Shown here: positions 29,719 to 40,220 of the stretch, in pieces | Position numbering within the stretch: position 1 is the first letter of the stretch | How the letters are laid out: each line of letters begins with the position of its first letter | NCBI GenBank assembly: GCA_947495055.1 | Contig: CANLXO010000002.1 | Location: 1 to 64,000 of the forward strand | Reading direction: 5' to 3' | Origin: an uncultured Psychrobacter sp. | GTDB lineage: Bacteria > Pseudomonadota > Gammaproteobacteria > Pseudomonadales > Moraxellaceae | Length of the DNA: 64,000 nt | Notes under the pieces: generated by a model | What the model was told of the DNA's origin: nothing | What the model saw: only the letters and a program-made list of their open reading frames with translations | The model's database searches: none | Made by a program: the position numbers and the translations under genes

Positions 29719-31560
29719 CTATCGACCCAGATATTCATTGACGCGGCGCTCGCCTTCTTTGTCTACCCACCAGTAGTCGATACCTACCGCATTGGTTGGC
29801 AAAGTAGCATGACGATACTGATCCCAATAAGCCACATTCGTCTCAGACTTACCATACAAGGGTACTAGATAATGGCCAGCGCGCAACAAGCGATCAAGTA
29901 CTTGTGTGTACAAGATAATCTCATCGCGGCTTTTGGCAGCGATGAGGGACTCGACCACACTATCGATAGCAGCATTTTTGATACCGATAGTATTGTGGTT
30001 GCCAGGCTCGTCCGCCGCAGCGCTGCCCCAAAAGGCGGCTTGTTCAGCACCAGGCGATAGGCTCTGGGCGAAGACGTCGACGGTCATATCGTAATCATAG
30101 CTACGTGTGCGTTCAAAATACTGCGGGCCGTCAACTTGACGCAAGGTAGCCTCAAAACCCAAACGCTCAAGGTTACGGATATAAGGCAATAGCACTCGCC
30201 CCATGGTCTCACCTGTCATCAAGATCTCAATTTGCGCAAGTGTGCCATCAGGCTGATAAAGTCTCATATCATTGTAATAAAATCCGGCATCGAGCAATAA
30301 CCGCCGAGCTTTTAATAACCCCTGGCGATTAAAGCCTTTGCCATCGCTCGTCTCTACTTGCCAATCCTCTAGCGCGCCTCGTCTGTGAATGGGTTCAAGC
30401 TTATCCAATAATGGCGCTAATACTTGCCTCTCTAGATCTGAAGGCGCGCCAGTCGCTGCCAGCTCTGAGCCATGATAAAAGCTTTGGAGGCGTTCATACT
30501 GATTATGGAACAGAGTCTTATTCATCCATTCAAAATCGTATGCCAAGCTTAGTGCTTGACGTACCCGAATGTCTTGAAACAAGGGACGACGCAGGTTCAT
30601 AATCAGCCCCTGCATCGGTACGGGGTTTTGACTGGTGATCGATTCTTTTTTTATCATGCCTGCTTTTACGGCAGGGAAATTATAGCCCGTCGCCCAGTTT
30701 GAGGCTTTATTCTCGGGTCGAAAACGATATTGACCCGATTTAAACCCCTCAAAAGCAATCTCATCGCTTTGATAATAGACAAACTTAATCATATCAAAAT
30801 TATAACGACCGCGATTGACCATAATATCGCGTCCCCAATAATTGGGGTCACGCACATAACTGACCGAGCGCCCAGCGTCGACGCGCCCAAGCTTGTAGGG
30901 GCCACTACCGATAAGTGGCGTCAGACTAATACTCTCAAAGTCCGCATCTACGGAGGATTTTTTAAAGACTGGAAATTGACCAACAGTGAGCAGTATCTCT
31001 TTGTTATCTGCATTATTAAAGACAAATTTAACTTGATGCTCATCAATGATTTGCACCTCTTTGATATCGCTCAAATAACTGCGAATATACATCGGCCCTT
31101 TAGTCAATATCGCATCATATGTGGCTTTGACGTCTATACTGGTTACAGGTGATCCCTCCCAAAAGTGCGCCTTTGGGTTAAGATGATAGATAATCCAGCT
31201 GGCATCATCGGGATCATAGGTGACCTTTGTCGCCAGCTGCGGATACATAGTGAAAGCTTCATTAAGTGAGCCGGTCATCAGGGTATCATACAGATAATCT
31301 GTACCGACCATCGCCACTCCAGTGGTCATCCATTTGTTGGCACTATTAAAGGTGCCACGCGCATCTAGGGATAGCGTACCGCCTGTTGGTGCATCAGGAT
31401 TGGCATAGGGCATAAAAGGCGCGTCAATATACTCAGCAGTGCTGTTGTGACCGAGCGCTTGAGTCGTAATGGGCGCTGCAACGCTGCTTGGTATCCAGCA
31501 GATCACAGCGCCTATGGCGGAACTTAGCAAGGCATTTTGTAGGGTAGCTTTTTTTATCAT
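29719..31560 (-). CDS. yejA: Peptide ABC transporter substrate-binding protein (YejA-like)
   Basis: Periplasmic SBP family 5 protein, 613 residues. A signal peptide ends near SSVAA. NPDAPTGGTLSLDARGTFN matches the YejA-type N-terminus. The remainder has the extended lobe typical of oligopeptide-binding proteins. It is first in the yej block, with gloB between it and the permeases. Confidence 0.93.
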   Translation of the reverse strand: MIKKATLQNALLSSAIGAVICWIPSSVAAPITTQALGHNSTAEYIDAPFMPYANPDAPTGGTLSLDARGTFNSANKWMTTGVAMVGTDYLYDTLMTGSLNEAFTMYPQLATKVTYDPDDASWIIYHLNPKAHFWEGSPVTSIDVKATYDAILTKGPMYIRSYLSDIKEVQIIDEHQVKFVFNNADNKEILLTVGQFPVFKKSSVDADFESISLTPLIGSGPYKLGRVDAGRSVSYVRDPNYWGRDIMVNRGRYNFDMIKFVYYQSDEIAFEGFKSGQYRFRPENKASNWATGYNFPAVKAGMIKKESITSQNPVPMQGLIMNLRRPLFQDIRVRQALSLAYDFEWMNKTLFHNQYERLQSFYHGSELAATGAPSDLERQVLAPLLDKLEPIHRRGALEDWQVETSDGKGFNRQGLLKARRLLLDAGFYYNDMRLYQPDGTLAQIEILMTGETMGRVLLPYIRNLERLGFEATLRQVDGPQYFERTRSYDYDMTVDVFAQSLSPGAEQAAFWGSAAADEPGNHNTIGIKNAAIDSVVESLIAAKSRDEIILYTQVLDRLLRAGHYLVPLYGKSETNVAYWDQYRHATLPTNAVGIDYWWVDKEGERRVNEYLGR

Positions 31561-31730
31561 AATAGAGACTAGAACAACTCAATCCATTCGGCAGCTTATC
31601 ATCAGCTCATCAAAAACCATCATCAGTTTAGGCAAGCTGTAAAATTTAATCATAACAAACTTAGCTTTTTTAACCTAATGATTTGCAAGAGTGCTTGCGC
31701 ACAGACAAACATTTTATAAACAGTCACAAA

Positions 31731-31759
31731 AAAACGCAGCCCATATTGAGCTACGTTTT
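31731..31759. terminator. Terminator between serC and yejA promoter region
   Basis: Arms AAAACGCAGC (31731-31740)/GCTACGTTTT (31750-31759) with one mismatch. The A run before it is the minus-strand U tract for serC. Confidence 0.8.
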
Positions 31760-31796
31760 TGTTAGTTACTTTTTATCCAATAACTGTACCAGCTTA

Positions 31797-32957
31797 TCAA
31801 GCATACTTTTTTTCGAAGTCTTTCATAAAGTCCACCAATAGCTGTACCCACTCAAGTGGCACCGCATTGTAGATACTCGCGCGCATACCGCCGACGTCAC
31901 GATGACCTTTTAGACTTAGCAACCCTGCCTGCTCTGACTCTTCTAAAAATACTTTATCCAAACTACTATCTGCTAGGGTAAACGGCACGTTCATGATAGA
32001 GCGATACTCAGGCTCAACGGGATTATGATAAAAGTCGCTGTCATCGATAGTCTGATATAGCAAATCGGCTTTTTGCTGATTGATCTTACCGATGGCTTCG
32101 ACCCCGCCCTGCTCTTCTAACCAGTCAAAGACAAGACCCGCTAAGTACCACGAGTAGGTCGCTGGCGTGTTCGACATCGATTCTTTGTCGGCTTGATGAC
32201 CATAATTGAGCAGCATAGGGCACCACTCGCTGGCTTGATCTAATAGATCATCACGAATAACGACGATGAGCAAACCTGCAGGACCGATGTTCTTTTGCGC
32301 GCCTGCATAAATCATCCCGTATTCGGACACATCAATCGGCTGCGACAAGATGCATGAAGACATATCAACGACGAGTGGCGCCTCAACTTGCGGCGGCTCA
32401 AAGATTTGCAACCCGTGAATGGTCTCATTGGCGCAGTAGTGAAAATAAGCAGCATTATCACTCAGCTGCCACTCGCTCATAGCAGGCACAGTAGTAAAAT
32501 TACCTTCTTTGCCTGTGGCAACTTGATTGATACCACCCAGACCGAGCGCCTCGTAACGCTTGGCCTCTTTTATCGCTTTGCCTGACCACGCGCCTGTCGT
32601 TAGATAATCTGCTGGACCGCCATTTAACAGATTCAGTGGAATCGCTGAAAACTGTAAGCTGGCGCCGCCTTGCAAAAACAGCACTTTATAATTATCAGGA
32701 ATAGCCATCAAGGAGCGTAATTTAGTCTCAGCTTTTTGGGCAATGGCCATATAGTCTTTGCTACGGTGGCTCATCTCCATGACTGAGACGCCGCGACCTT
32801 GCCAATCAAGCATTTCGCTTTGCGCACGTGCTAAGACTTCGGTCGGTATAGCCGCAGGACCTGCACAAAAATTAGGCAGACGATGCGGCGCTGAGGTATC
32901 AGATGCTGAAGTTGTATTGGTAGACGCATTGTTTGAAGACATATTATTTAAAGACAT
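31797..32957 (-). CDS. serC: Phosphoserine aminotransferase
   Basis: PLP enzyme of serine (and pyridoxal phosphate) synthesis. The ATG at 32957 is eight bases from AGGA; an in-frame GTG two codons earlier is too close. The 386 residues include an Asn/Ser-rich N-terminal tail of about 25 residues not needed for the fold. Family motifs are [30 protein letters not shown], and the PLP lysine in [16 protein letters not shown]. Confidence 0.96.
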   Translation of the reverse strand: MSLNNMSSNNASTNTTSASDTSAPHRLPNFCAGPAAIPTEVLARAQSEMLDWQGRGVSVMEMSHRSKDYMAIAQKAETKLRSLMAIPDNYKVLFLQGGASLQFSAIPLNLLNGGPADYLTTGAWSGKAIKEAKRYEALGLGGINQVATGKEGNFTTVPAMSEWQLSDNAAYFHYCANETIHGLQIFEPPQVEAPLVVDMSSCILSQPIDVSEYGMIYAGAQKNIGPAGLLIVVIRDDLLDQASEWCPMLLNYGHQADKESMSNTPATYSWYLAGLVFDWLEEQGGVEAIGKINQQKADLLYQTIDDSDFYHNPVEPEYRSIMNVPFTLADSSLDKVFLEESEQAGLLSLKGHRDVGGMRASIYNAVPLEWVQLLVDFMKDFEKKYA

Positions 32958-33047
32958 AGCCACTATCCTAAATAGGAAGATATAAAAGGGAGTATTTTAT
33001 CTGAGTTTTTATAAAAAAGGATAATTGTAAATGATATTGCAGAATTA

Positions 33048-33875
33048 TCAGCTAGATATCTGCTGCCAGAGCTCGCGCTTAAGCATACTATCTGTAAGCA
33101 TTGCACTTAGCGTTGGTACCTGAGCTAGCTTAGGATGCGTCAAACCCTCAGGTAGTTCGGTCAATGCAGCAACTTGTATCTCCTCGCTCCTACCAATCCT
33201 AAAGATATAACCTGCCAAACTGGCATTGGCAAGCTCAGCGGTATCCATGCCAGCACAGATAGGAAAAGAGGTGGTTTCGCAGTTCAATGATAAAGCCTGA
33301 ACGATATTTTGCCACAGTTTTTGAGCGTCGCTATCTAACGCTTGAATATCGACAATTAGCACCCAATTGCCAAAACGTGCGCCTTGCAAATCAAAGGGGG
33401 CTACTTTATCTTGCGTTGCAAAATCCTCTTTGTCATCACTATAAGAGTGGGGAGTCAAAGTTGTGACTTGATCTAAAAGTGGTGCTATGGCTGGGGCTAC
33501 AGAGGATTCTACAGGATCGATACTATCAAAATGGTAATCCGCTTCGGCAATAGAGTTCGGTTTTATATCATCACCAGCAGCGCTTTGGTTTTCGCTAATA
33601 TCAGCACCTGGCGTATCTTGCGCCGGCGCTTGTGAGTGACGACTTGACTCAAGGCTTGTATCTGAAGCACTATCTATGACAACTGGCGCTGATACCAGTA
33701 TTTGTTCCTCAGCTATCCCTATATCATCGATGTTTAACGTCAAAGAATCAGGCTGTACCCATTGTCCGATACCCATCATCGCCAAAATCTGCCGCTGTTG
33801 CATCAGTCTTTGGGTAACTGATGATTGCGGTATAGGAGTTGGCGTTTGATGCTGCGTGTCTTGGATATCACTCAT
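33048..33875 (-). CDS. holD: Probable DNA polymerase III psi subunit (HolD-like), enlarged
   Basis: The clamp-loader accessory psi binds chi and the DnaX complex. The ends resemble psi: N-terminal QILAMMGIGQWVQP (28-42) compares with E. coli QLQQLGITQW. C-terminal YIFRIGRSEE followed by a Leu/Pro region and LKRELWQQI compares with WRLGTDEP ... ARAALWQQI, all from memory. The middle (about residues 65-160) is acidic, Ser/Ala-rich low complexity, so 275 residues against about 137 in E. coli. It could also be an unrelated protein with chance matches. Monocistronic, upstream of serC. Confidence 0.6.
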   Translation of the reverse strand: MSDIQDTQHQTPTPIPQSSVTQRLMQQRQILAMMGIGQWVQPDSLTLNIDDIGIAEEQILVSAPVVIDSASDTSLESSRHSQAPAQDTPGADISENQSAAGDDIKPNSIAEADYHFDSIDPVESSVAPAIAPLLDQVTTLTPHSYSDDKEDFATQDKVAPFDLQGARFGNWVLIVDIQALDSDAQKLWQNIVQALSLNCETTSFPICAGMDTAELANASLAGYIFRIGRSEEIQVAALTELPEGLTHPKLAQVPTLSAMLTDSMLKRELWQQISS

Positions 33876-34001
33876 GGGTGACGACTATCCTACTTATCAT
33901 TAAGGTATTAAAAAAGTTTAAAGGCAATTGAGATGAGTATAACGATATTATACTAGTATAAGTAAGTGCGAGGGCATTTATCAAATTTTAGGCAAAAAAA
34001 A

Positions 34002-34108
<107 letters not shown>

Positions 34109-34118
34109 CCAGTTGCAA

Positions 34119-34146
34119 ATTATACTCACTTTTTGGCTTTTTACAA
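34119..34146 (-). promoter_or_regulatory. Promoter of ffs
   Basis: On the minus strand, TATAAT (34119-34124) lies 16 bases downstream of TTGTAA (34141-34146). The RNA start follows about ten bases later. Confidence 0.65.
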
Positions 34147-34315
34147 CCCCTATCGTAAAACGCCCTTTATTATGAGCTTTAGAAAGTAGCAAATTACCTG
34201 ACAAAATACTTATGATATTAAGCGTAGAATTTGTTATGTTAACTAAGCCTAATAAATACCTTTAATAAATAAGTCTCATTAATAATAATTATCAGTTTAA
34301 AACAAGGAAAATACG

Positions 34316-35029
34316 ATGAAAACAACACTAATTAGTAAAACTATTATGGCTACCAGTAGCGCAGCACTGCTTACAGCGATGATGAGCCCTGCTCATGCTG
34401 AGCCGACCGGTTATGATCAAATTAGCTTTCAGACAGAGGTCAAAGAGGAGATTGCTAATGACGAAGTGCGCGCTAGTATGTATAAAAAAGCACAAGCAAC
34501 TGATGCCAAAACCTTAGCAACGACGCTTAATACCTCTATTAACAGAGCCTTAGCGATCGCTAAACGCTACCCTACTGTAACGGTGAGTACCGGTCAGCAA
34601 AGTACTTATCCCCGTTATGATAAAAATGACAAAATCATTGGTTGGACAGGACAAGCAAATATCGATCTAAAAAGTACTGACTTCACCGCGACTAGCCAAC
34701 TCATAGCAGACTTGCAAGAGACTTTGGTGATGAATAATCTAAACTTTGGTGTCTCTGAGATTAAAAAGGATGCACTTGAGCAAAAGCTAATGACTGACGC
34801 CTCGCGCGCCTTTCAGCAGCAGGCTAAAAACTTGACTCGTGCTTGGGATGCTCGCGGTTATCGCGTCATCACAGTTAATCTTAATACGGGTAATAATAAC
34901 TTCCCGCGTCCTATGTATAGCTCAATGCGCGCGGCTGATGCGGAGTCCTCTATTCCCAGTCAGAATTTTGAATCTGGCAATAGCACTATCTCAGTCACCG
35001 CCAACGGTACAATTGAGCTAAACAAATAA
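34316..35029 (+). CDS. SIMPL-domain (DUF541) periplasmic protein
   Basis: Exported protein of 237 residues; the signal peptide ends at AHA (about residue 28). AAGGAAA sits ahead of the ATG. The SIMPL pattern is visible: internal VTVSTGQQSTYPRYDKNDKI then IGWTGQANIDLKS, and near the end NSTISVTANGTIEL. E. coli YggE of this family lowers oxidative stress; the role here is unproven. A strong terminator follows. Confidence 0.85.
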   Translation: MKTTLISKTIMATSSAALLTAMMSPAHAEPTGYDQISFQTEVKEEIANDEVRASMYKKAQATDAKTLATTLNTSINRALAIAKRYPTVTVSTGQQSTYPRYDKNDKIIGWTGQANIDLKSTDFTATSQLIADLQETLVMNNLNFGVSEIKKDALEQKLMTDASRAFQQQAKNLTRAWDARGYRVITVNLNTGNNNFPRPMYSSMRAADAESSIPSQNFESGNSTISVTANGTIELNK

Positions 35030-35047
35030 TCTTGATTTATAATGCTA

Positions 35048-35076
35048 AAAGGTCAGCATTACTAGTGCTGACCTTT
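35048..35076. terminator. Bidirectional terminator after the SIMPL gene
   Basis: Perfect 11-bp arms AAAGGTCAGCA (35048-35058)/TGCTGACCTTT (35066-35076) with a 7-nt loop and T6. Confidence 0.94.
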
Positions 35077-35119
35077 TTTGTTCTAAATAAATTTTTAGCA
35101 CTTTTGTTTGTAACTATTC

Positions 35120-35872
35120 TTATTTAGAGGCGGTACTATCACGGCGCATTTTTAGTCGTAGTTTTTGATGCCATGGCAAGTTTTGATAAGCCTGAAGCTG
35201 CTGCGCAACTCGCTTTTTATTTTGCAAGATAGCGGTATTTTGGATGACGTAGACGGTGCGACTAATCCGATTAACGACTTGTCCTGTACTATTTTGTATA
35301 ATCGCTTGAATGGTATGCTCACCTGGATTGAGGTTGACTGTCGCAATCGATGCGGTAATTCCTTGCGATATTAGTTGATCGTCTACATAGATACTGATGC
35401 TGTCCCCAGTCTGTAGCGCTGGACTCAGTTGCAAATTGACAGTGATGATTTGTCCTGGGCGCTGGTAAGCACGCTCTTCACTAGGTTCGATCATAGCCAG
35501 TTGATAATTTATCGGCGCACGTGCTGTCATTGCTGAGTTAACAGGATTAGAACGGCTACTAGTCTGACTAGTATTAGATTGGCTACTACTATTATTAGTT
35601 GATTGATTAGCAGTTGATTGGTTTGTAGTTGAACGATTTGATTCGTTACCAGTACTGACGTTAGTGTCTATGACCTGTTTGCCAGCTTGCTGCTCATAGT
35701 TTTGCGGGCGATCGGTAAAAGTGACTTGACCGGTCTGCTCGTCAATGACTTTATAAATTGAGGCGGCATTGGCCAAAGGCGCATAAAGACTGGCTGACCC
35801 TATCATCAAACCTGCCAGCAGAGCTACTGCTCGATTATTCATTAGAGGTTTCATTTTAAAAGTTGGCATCAT
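35120..35872 (-). CDS. DUF4124 periplasmic protein
   Basis: Exported protein with a signal peptide ending near ANA (about residue 36). The short DUF4124 motif IYKVIDEQTGQVTFTDRP follows directly. Then comes a long Ser/Thr/Asn/Gln-rich linker (about 70-115, with NQSTANQSTNNSSS), then a beta-rich domain (ISIYVDDQLISQG, TVNLNPGEHTIQ) resembling surface or carbohydrate-handling modules. It lies downstream of glnA in the same direction, as seen in other gammaproteobacteria. The function is unknown. Confidence 0.82.
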   Translation of the reverse strand: MMPTFKMKPLMNNRAVALLAGLMIGSASLYAPLANAASIYKVIDEQTGQVTFTDRPQNYEQQAGKQVIDTNVSTGNESNRSTTNQSTANQSTNNSSSQSNTSQTSSRSNPVNSAMTARAPINYQLAMIEPSEERAYQRPGQIITVNLQLSPALQTGDSISIYVDDQLISQGITASIATVNLNPGEHTIQAIIQNSTGQVVNRISRTVYVIQNTAILQNKKRVAQQLQAYQNLPWHQKLRLKMRRDSTASK

Positions 35873-36024
35873 AGTAAGTTGACCTATTTTAATAATATCT
35901 AATGACGACTATTATGCTTTATTTTTAAATTTGATTCAGTAGTGGCTTTGATAATGTAATTTTTAGCAGAGACAATATCAAATTTATAGCAACAGTTTAA
36001 CTACCAAACCATAAACCATAAAAA

Positions 36025-36051
36025 AACCAGCTAAGATTAACTTAACTGGTT
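36025..36051 (-). terminator. Terminator after glnA
   Basis: Arms AACCAGCTAAG (36025-36035)/CTTAACTGGTT (36041-36051), one mismatch, with the A7 run 36020-36026 giving the minus-strand U tract. Confidence 0.85.
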
Positions 36052-36088
36052 ATTTTGAAATTAAACCACTAAAAGCTCTAAGTGTTCA

Positions 36089-37498
36089 CTAGCAGCTATA
36101 GTACAAGTCAAACTCGACAGGATGTACCGTGACGTTAACGCGCTGAACTTCTTCTTCTTTTAGTGCGATAAAGGCATCTAACATATCCTTGGTGAAGACA
36201 TCACCCTTTAACAAGAACTCATGGTCATCACGCAGGGCTTGTAGGGCAACTTCTAAGCTCTCAGCTACCGTTGGGATTTGTGCTTCTTCTTCTGGTGGCA
36301 AGTCATACAAGTTTTTGTCAGCCGCTTCACCTGGATGCATCTTGTTCTGAATACCATCAAGACCCGCCATCAGTAGTGCGGCAAAGGCAAGGTATGGATT
36401 CGCTGTTGGATCAGGAAAACGTGCTTCGACGCGAACGGCTTTTGGACTGCTCACATGCGGAATACGAATAGACGCTGAGCGGTTCGAGGCAGAATAAGCC
36501 AACTTGATCGGTGCTTCGTAATGCGGTACTAGACGCTTATAGCTGTTGGTCGATGGATTAGTAATCGCATTCAATGCGCGTGCATGCTTGATGATACCAC
36601 CAACAAAGAACAAAGCCGTCTCAGACAGACCAGCATACTCATCACCTGAGAAGGTGTTGACGCCATCTTTTGAGATTGACATGTGTACATGCATACCTGA
36701 ACCATTATCACCAACGATAGGCTTTGGCATAAAGGTCGCGGTTTTACCAAACTGGTGTGCCACATTATGCACAACATATTTCAATTGCTGAACTTCATCA
36801 GCCTTACGTACCATGGTGTTGAACGCTACACCGATTTCAGACTGACAAGAGGCGACTTCATGATGATGAACTTCAACTGATCCTTCACCAACGATCTGCT
36901 CAATGCGTTCACACATTAGCGCACGCATATCATGTGAGCTGTCGATTGGTGGTACTGGAAAGTAGCCGCCTTTGACGCGTGGACGATGCGCCATATTTCC
37001 CCATTCGTAATCTTCGTTAGTTGACCAAGCCGCTTCTTCAGCTTTAATCTTATGGCTTACACCTGACATATCGACTGACCATTTAACATCGTCAAATACA
37101 AAGAATTCGGGCTCAGGACCAAAATAAGCCGTATCACCTATACCCGTTGACTTTAAGTACTCCTCAGCACGGCGAGCAATAGAGCGCGGATCACGATCAT
37201 AGCCTTGTAGCGTCGATGGTTCGATGATGTCACAAGTGACAACAACGGTTACCGCATCAAAGAACGGGTCAAGAAAAGCGGTTTCTGGATCAGGACGCAA
37301 TATCATATCAGAGGCTTCAATACCCTTCCAGCCAGCAATAGATGAGCCATCGAACATTTTGCCATCTTCCATGACTTCTTCGTCTACAGTCGACGCAGGA
37401 AAGCTAATATGCTGCTCTTTACCACGAGTATCAGTAAAGCGAAAATCAACCCATTTAGCATCAGTTGATTTGATAAGGTCTAATAATTTGTTCGACAT
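36089..37498 (-). CDS. glnA: Glutamine synthetase, type I
   Basis: Joins ammonia to glutamate; a dodecamer regulated by adenylylation. The 469 residues match the GSI-beta length. Visible are DGSSIAGW near the N-terminus, GSGMHVHMS (metal/ATP region), NRSASIRIP, and NLYDLPPEE with the adenylylated Tyr. GGAG precedes the ATG. Upstream lies an 819-bp gap with an inverted repeat; I do not see a clear sigma-54 promoter. Confidence 0.98.
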   Translation of the reverse strand: MSNKLLDLIKSTDAKWVDFRFTDTRGKEQHISFPASTVDEEVMEDGKMFDGSSIAGWKGIEASDMILRPDPETAFLDPFFDAVTVVVTCDIIEPSTLQGYDRDPRSIARRAEEYLKSTGIGDTAYFGPEPEFFVFDDVKWSVDMSGVSHKIKAEEAAWSTNEDYEWGNMAHRPRVKGGYFPVPPIDSSHDMRALMCERIEQIVGEGSVEVHHHEVASCQSEIGVAFNTMVRKADEVQQLKYVVHNVAHQFGKTATFMPKPIVGDNGSGMHVHMSISKDGVNTFSGDEYAGLSETALFFVGGIIKHARALNAITNPSTNSYKRLVPHYEAPIKLAYSASNRSASIRIPHVSSPKAVRVEARFPDPTANPYLAFAALLMAGLDGIQNKMHPGEAADKNLYDLPPEEEAQIPTVAESLEVALQALRDDHEFLLKGDVFTKDMLDAFIALKEEEVQRVNVTVHPVEFDLYYSC

Positions 37499-38317
37499 AA
37501 ACAGTCTCCGTTGAGGTTATCGTAGTATTACAATTTAAGTTTTATTTGCTCGTTACTAAGTACTTATTGCTAAGTACAAGCCGTATCTTAATAACTTACT
37601 AATAAGGCTATCTTAAAAAACTTTGTCTCGTTATCGGCGCTATTTTAGCAATATCTGCACAACATTGCTGAACTGATATTTACCTTCTGCGCACAAACTT
37701 TAAAATGATTGCCCAAATTGGCTATGTTAACGATCAAGTCATGATTGTTAACGTACTTGTGACAGTTACCGTACTCATGACGGTGTCTCATTTAAACAGG
37801 ATGCAACGGCTGTGCCACTTTATATTATTTAACTTAAAAGTAGAGATAGATTTAATCGACAAAGTCAATATAGATAAGCTGCTCTGGCTTTATTAAGTAC
37901 GTAGAGACTTAGCATAGTTTTACGATTGTCGCTTTAGTACTCTGAGAATCACGTGAGAACTAATAGGATCTTATGCACCAAATAAATGCGTAACTCGCAC
38001 CAATTTTGATAGAACAGATAGCTTTGGTGCATTATATGCTGACACTTGATTCTAACTCAAACCTCAATGACATTAGGATGTATCGATTAGCGATAATAAA
38101 TTGCTGCTCGTCCTGATGGCTTGATACCTGATAAAATAGTGGTAAGATATCTTGCATTGCATATTCTTTACCTCATAAAAGTAAAGTGACAATGTGCTGG
38201 TATGTTTAGCTTAAAATAGATTTTAGCGTCCTTAATGCAAGCTCATATGATTCAAGCATTCGTGACTTATATTTTAGTAATAAATGCTTTTGATACATAG
38301 ACAAAAAAGAGAATACC
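37499..38317. other. Long intergenic region between glnA and trpG
   Basis: 819 bp without a convincing gene. A 63-codon frame at 37705-37896 has no ribosome-binding site and reads like translated AT-rich sequence. It holds the inverted repeat at 37726-37752, a near-duplicate acgtac(t/c)-type 18-bp pair at 37751-37786, and a weak CTTTAC/GTAAAG hairpin near 38170-38190. It presumably contains promoters for both divergent genes. Confidence 0.6.
37726..37752. promoter_or_regulatory. 11-bp inverted repeat, candidate operator
   Basis: GTTAACGATCA (37726-37736) and TGATTGTTAAC (37742-37752) are inverted with one mismatch and a 5-bp spacer. Each end carries the palindrome GTTAAC. It lies 230 bp upstream of glnA and could bind a dimeric regulator. 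Confidence 0.4.
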
Positions 38318-38941
38318 ATGATTTTGATGATCGACAATTACGACAGCTTTACGTACAACATCGTACAATACTTCGGTGAGCTTAAACAGGACATCACGGT
38401 ATGGCGTAATGATCAGACGAGTATTGAGCAAATCAAGACGCTGACGCCAGATGTCATCGTCATTGGACCGGGCCCTTGTGACCCTGATCGTGCCGGTATC
38501 TCCTTAGAAGTTATTGAGACATTCAAAGGGGTCATACCTATATTAGGTATCTGCTTGGGTCATCAGGCGATTGGGCAGGCGTTTGGTGGTAAGGTAGTCA
38601 AAGCGGGTGAGGTGATGCACGGGCGTTTGTCTGCGGTTTATCACAATGATAAAGGCGTGTTTGCAGGTTTGCCTAATCCGTCTGAATTCACTCGCTACCA
38701 CTCATTGGTCGTAGATAAGGCAAGCCTACCTGATTGTCTTGAGGTAACCGCTTGGACACAGAATACTGACGGTAGCATTGAGGAGATCATGGGTGTACGT
38801 CACAAAACTTTTGCTATTGAAGGCGTGCAATTTCACCCCGAGTCTATCTTGAGCCTTGCAGGCTATCAGCTTCTTAATAACTTCTTGATCACCCATAATT
38901 TAGAGGTGCTCAGCGTAGATGAATTGCCTGAAGTGAGCTGA
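38318..38941 (+). CDS. trpG: Anthranilate synthase component II (glutamine amidotransferase)
   Basis: Supplies ammonia for anthranilate (and possibly 4-amino-4-deoxychorismate) synthesis. It is a class I amidotransferase with the oxyanion segment [11 protein letters not shown], nucleophile Cys79 in [11 protein letters not shown] and the His/Glu pair in FHPES. The 207 residues match TrpG/PabA. It opens trpGDC; trpE lies elsewhere, as in related Moraxellaceae and pseudomonads. Confidence 0.95.
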   Translation: MILMIDNYDSFTYNIVQYFGELKQDITVWRNDQTSIEQIKTLTPDVIVIGPGPCDPDRAGISLEVIETFKGVIPILGICLGHQAIGQAFGGKVVKAGEVMHGRLSAVYHNDKGVFAGLPNPSEFTRYHSLVVDKASLPDCLEVTAWTQNTDGSIEEIMGVRHKTFAIEGVQFHPESILSLAGYQLLNNFLITHNLEVLSVDELPEVS

Positions 38942-39008
38942 CCATTATTATTAAATAACTTTATTAATCATACCTTTACCTAAAAATATAATAAATAAGT
39001 GATTTTTT

Positions 39009-40160
39009 ATGACCATAGATACCACTCAAAACACGTCAAACGTTAGTACCTCAAAAGTTAGTGCCTCTGCGCATAAAGACATTGCAAATCTCTCAGACGA
39101 GCAAGTACATAGCTTGCTCGTCAACGCTTTAGATCGCATCTTGCAACGTATCGATTTGACCTTTGATGAGATGCGTGAGGTTATGCTGATCATTATGCAA
39201 GGCAAATGTAGCGACGCTATGATGGGCGCTATATTGACGGGCCTACGTATGAAGGGCGAGTCTATTGACGAGATTACCGCAGCGGCCAGTGCCATGCGCG
39301 CACTCGCTGCTAATATCGAGCCTAAAGGTTGCGACTATTTAGTCGATATCGTCGGTACGGGCGGTGATGGCGCTAATCTATTCAATGTCTCTACTGCCTC
39401 AGCATTAGTTGCCGCCGCGGCTGGCGCGCAAGTCGCCAAGCACGGTAATCGCGGCGTCTCAACTAAGTCCGGTAGCTCAGACTTATTGGAACAAGCGGGT
39501 ATCAGTTTAGCCCTTACTCCCGATCAGGCGCTAGAGTGTATTCAAAATGAGGGTATTGGGTTTTTGTTTGCGCCCAATCACCACAGTGCTATGCGTTATG
39601 CCAACCCGATACGCCGTGAGCTCAAAGCCCGCACTATCTTTAACATTTTGGGTCCTTTGACCAATCCAGCTGGCGTGCCTAATTTGGTGATTGGCGTGTT
39701 TACCGCGCAGCTGTGTGAACCTATCGCTAAAGTCATGAAAAATCTAGGGGCCAATCATGTGATGGTGGTCGGTGCCAAAGATGGCCTTGATGAAATTAGC
39801 CTTGCGACTTCTACTACCATCGCAGAACTCAAAGACGGCGAAATCACTGTCTATGAGCTAATGCCAGAGGATGCGGGGGTTGAGTCACAGACGCTCATTG
39901 GTCTCGATGTAGAGTCGCCTAAAGACAGTCTTGAGCTAATACGTGCTGCGCTCTCAGGAGAGGAGACTCATGACCGCGCGGTGCTCAAAGCCCGTGATAT
40001 GATTGCGCTCAATGCAGGTGCTGCTATTTATACTGCGGGTCTGGCGAGCAACTACCCTAATGGCGTCAACCGTGCTCAGGCCGTTATCCAAAACGGTGAT
40101 GCTCTTCGTAAGCTTGAATCTCTAGCGGCCTATACACAAAAGCTTGCAGCTGGTGCTTAG
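39009..40160 (+). CDS. trpD: Anthranilate phosphoribosyltransferase
   Basis: Transfers phosphoribose from PRPP to anthranilate. The 383 residues include an N-terminal Ser/Thr-rich extension of about 25 residues. The PRPP-binding motif is GTGGDGANLFNVSTA, followed by KHGNRGVSTKSGSSD and a second metal-site region. It follows trpG by 67 bp and is in the same operon. Confidence 0.97.
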   Translation: MTIDTTQNTSNVSTSKVSASAHKDIANLSDEQVHSLLVNALDRILQRIDLTFDEMREVMLIIMQGKCSDAMMGAILTGLRMKGESIDEITAAASAMRALAANIEPKGCDYLVDIVGTGGDGANLFNVSTASALVAAAAGAQVAKHGNRGVSTKSGSSDLLEQAGISLALTPDQALECIQNEGIGFLFAPNHHSAMRYANPIRRELKARTIFNILGPLTNPAGVPNLVIGVFTAQLCEPIAKVMKNLGANHVMVVGAKDGLDEISLATSTTIAELKDGEITVYELMPEDAGVESQTLIGLDVESPKDSLELIRAALSGEETHDRAVLKARDMIALNAGAAIYTAGLASNYPNGVNRAQAVIQNGDALRKLESLAAYTQKLAAGA

Positions 40161-40220
40161 GGATATAGAGTAGTAAACTCTATATTAAATAACGCTTAAA
40201 CCAAAATACTTGGAAATACC

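Noticed and set aside
37499..37740. Sigma-54 promoter for glnA
   Set aside because: I searched by eye for the TGGC/TTGC elements at -24/-12 on the minus strand and found no acceptable match.
37705..37896. 63-codon frame between glnA and trpG
   Set aside because: No ribosome-binding site and composition typical of translated AT-rich spacer; it overlaps the inverted repeat.
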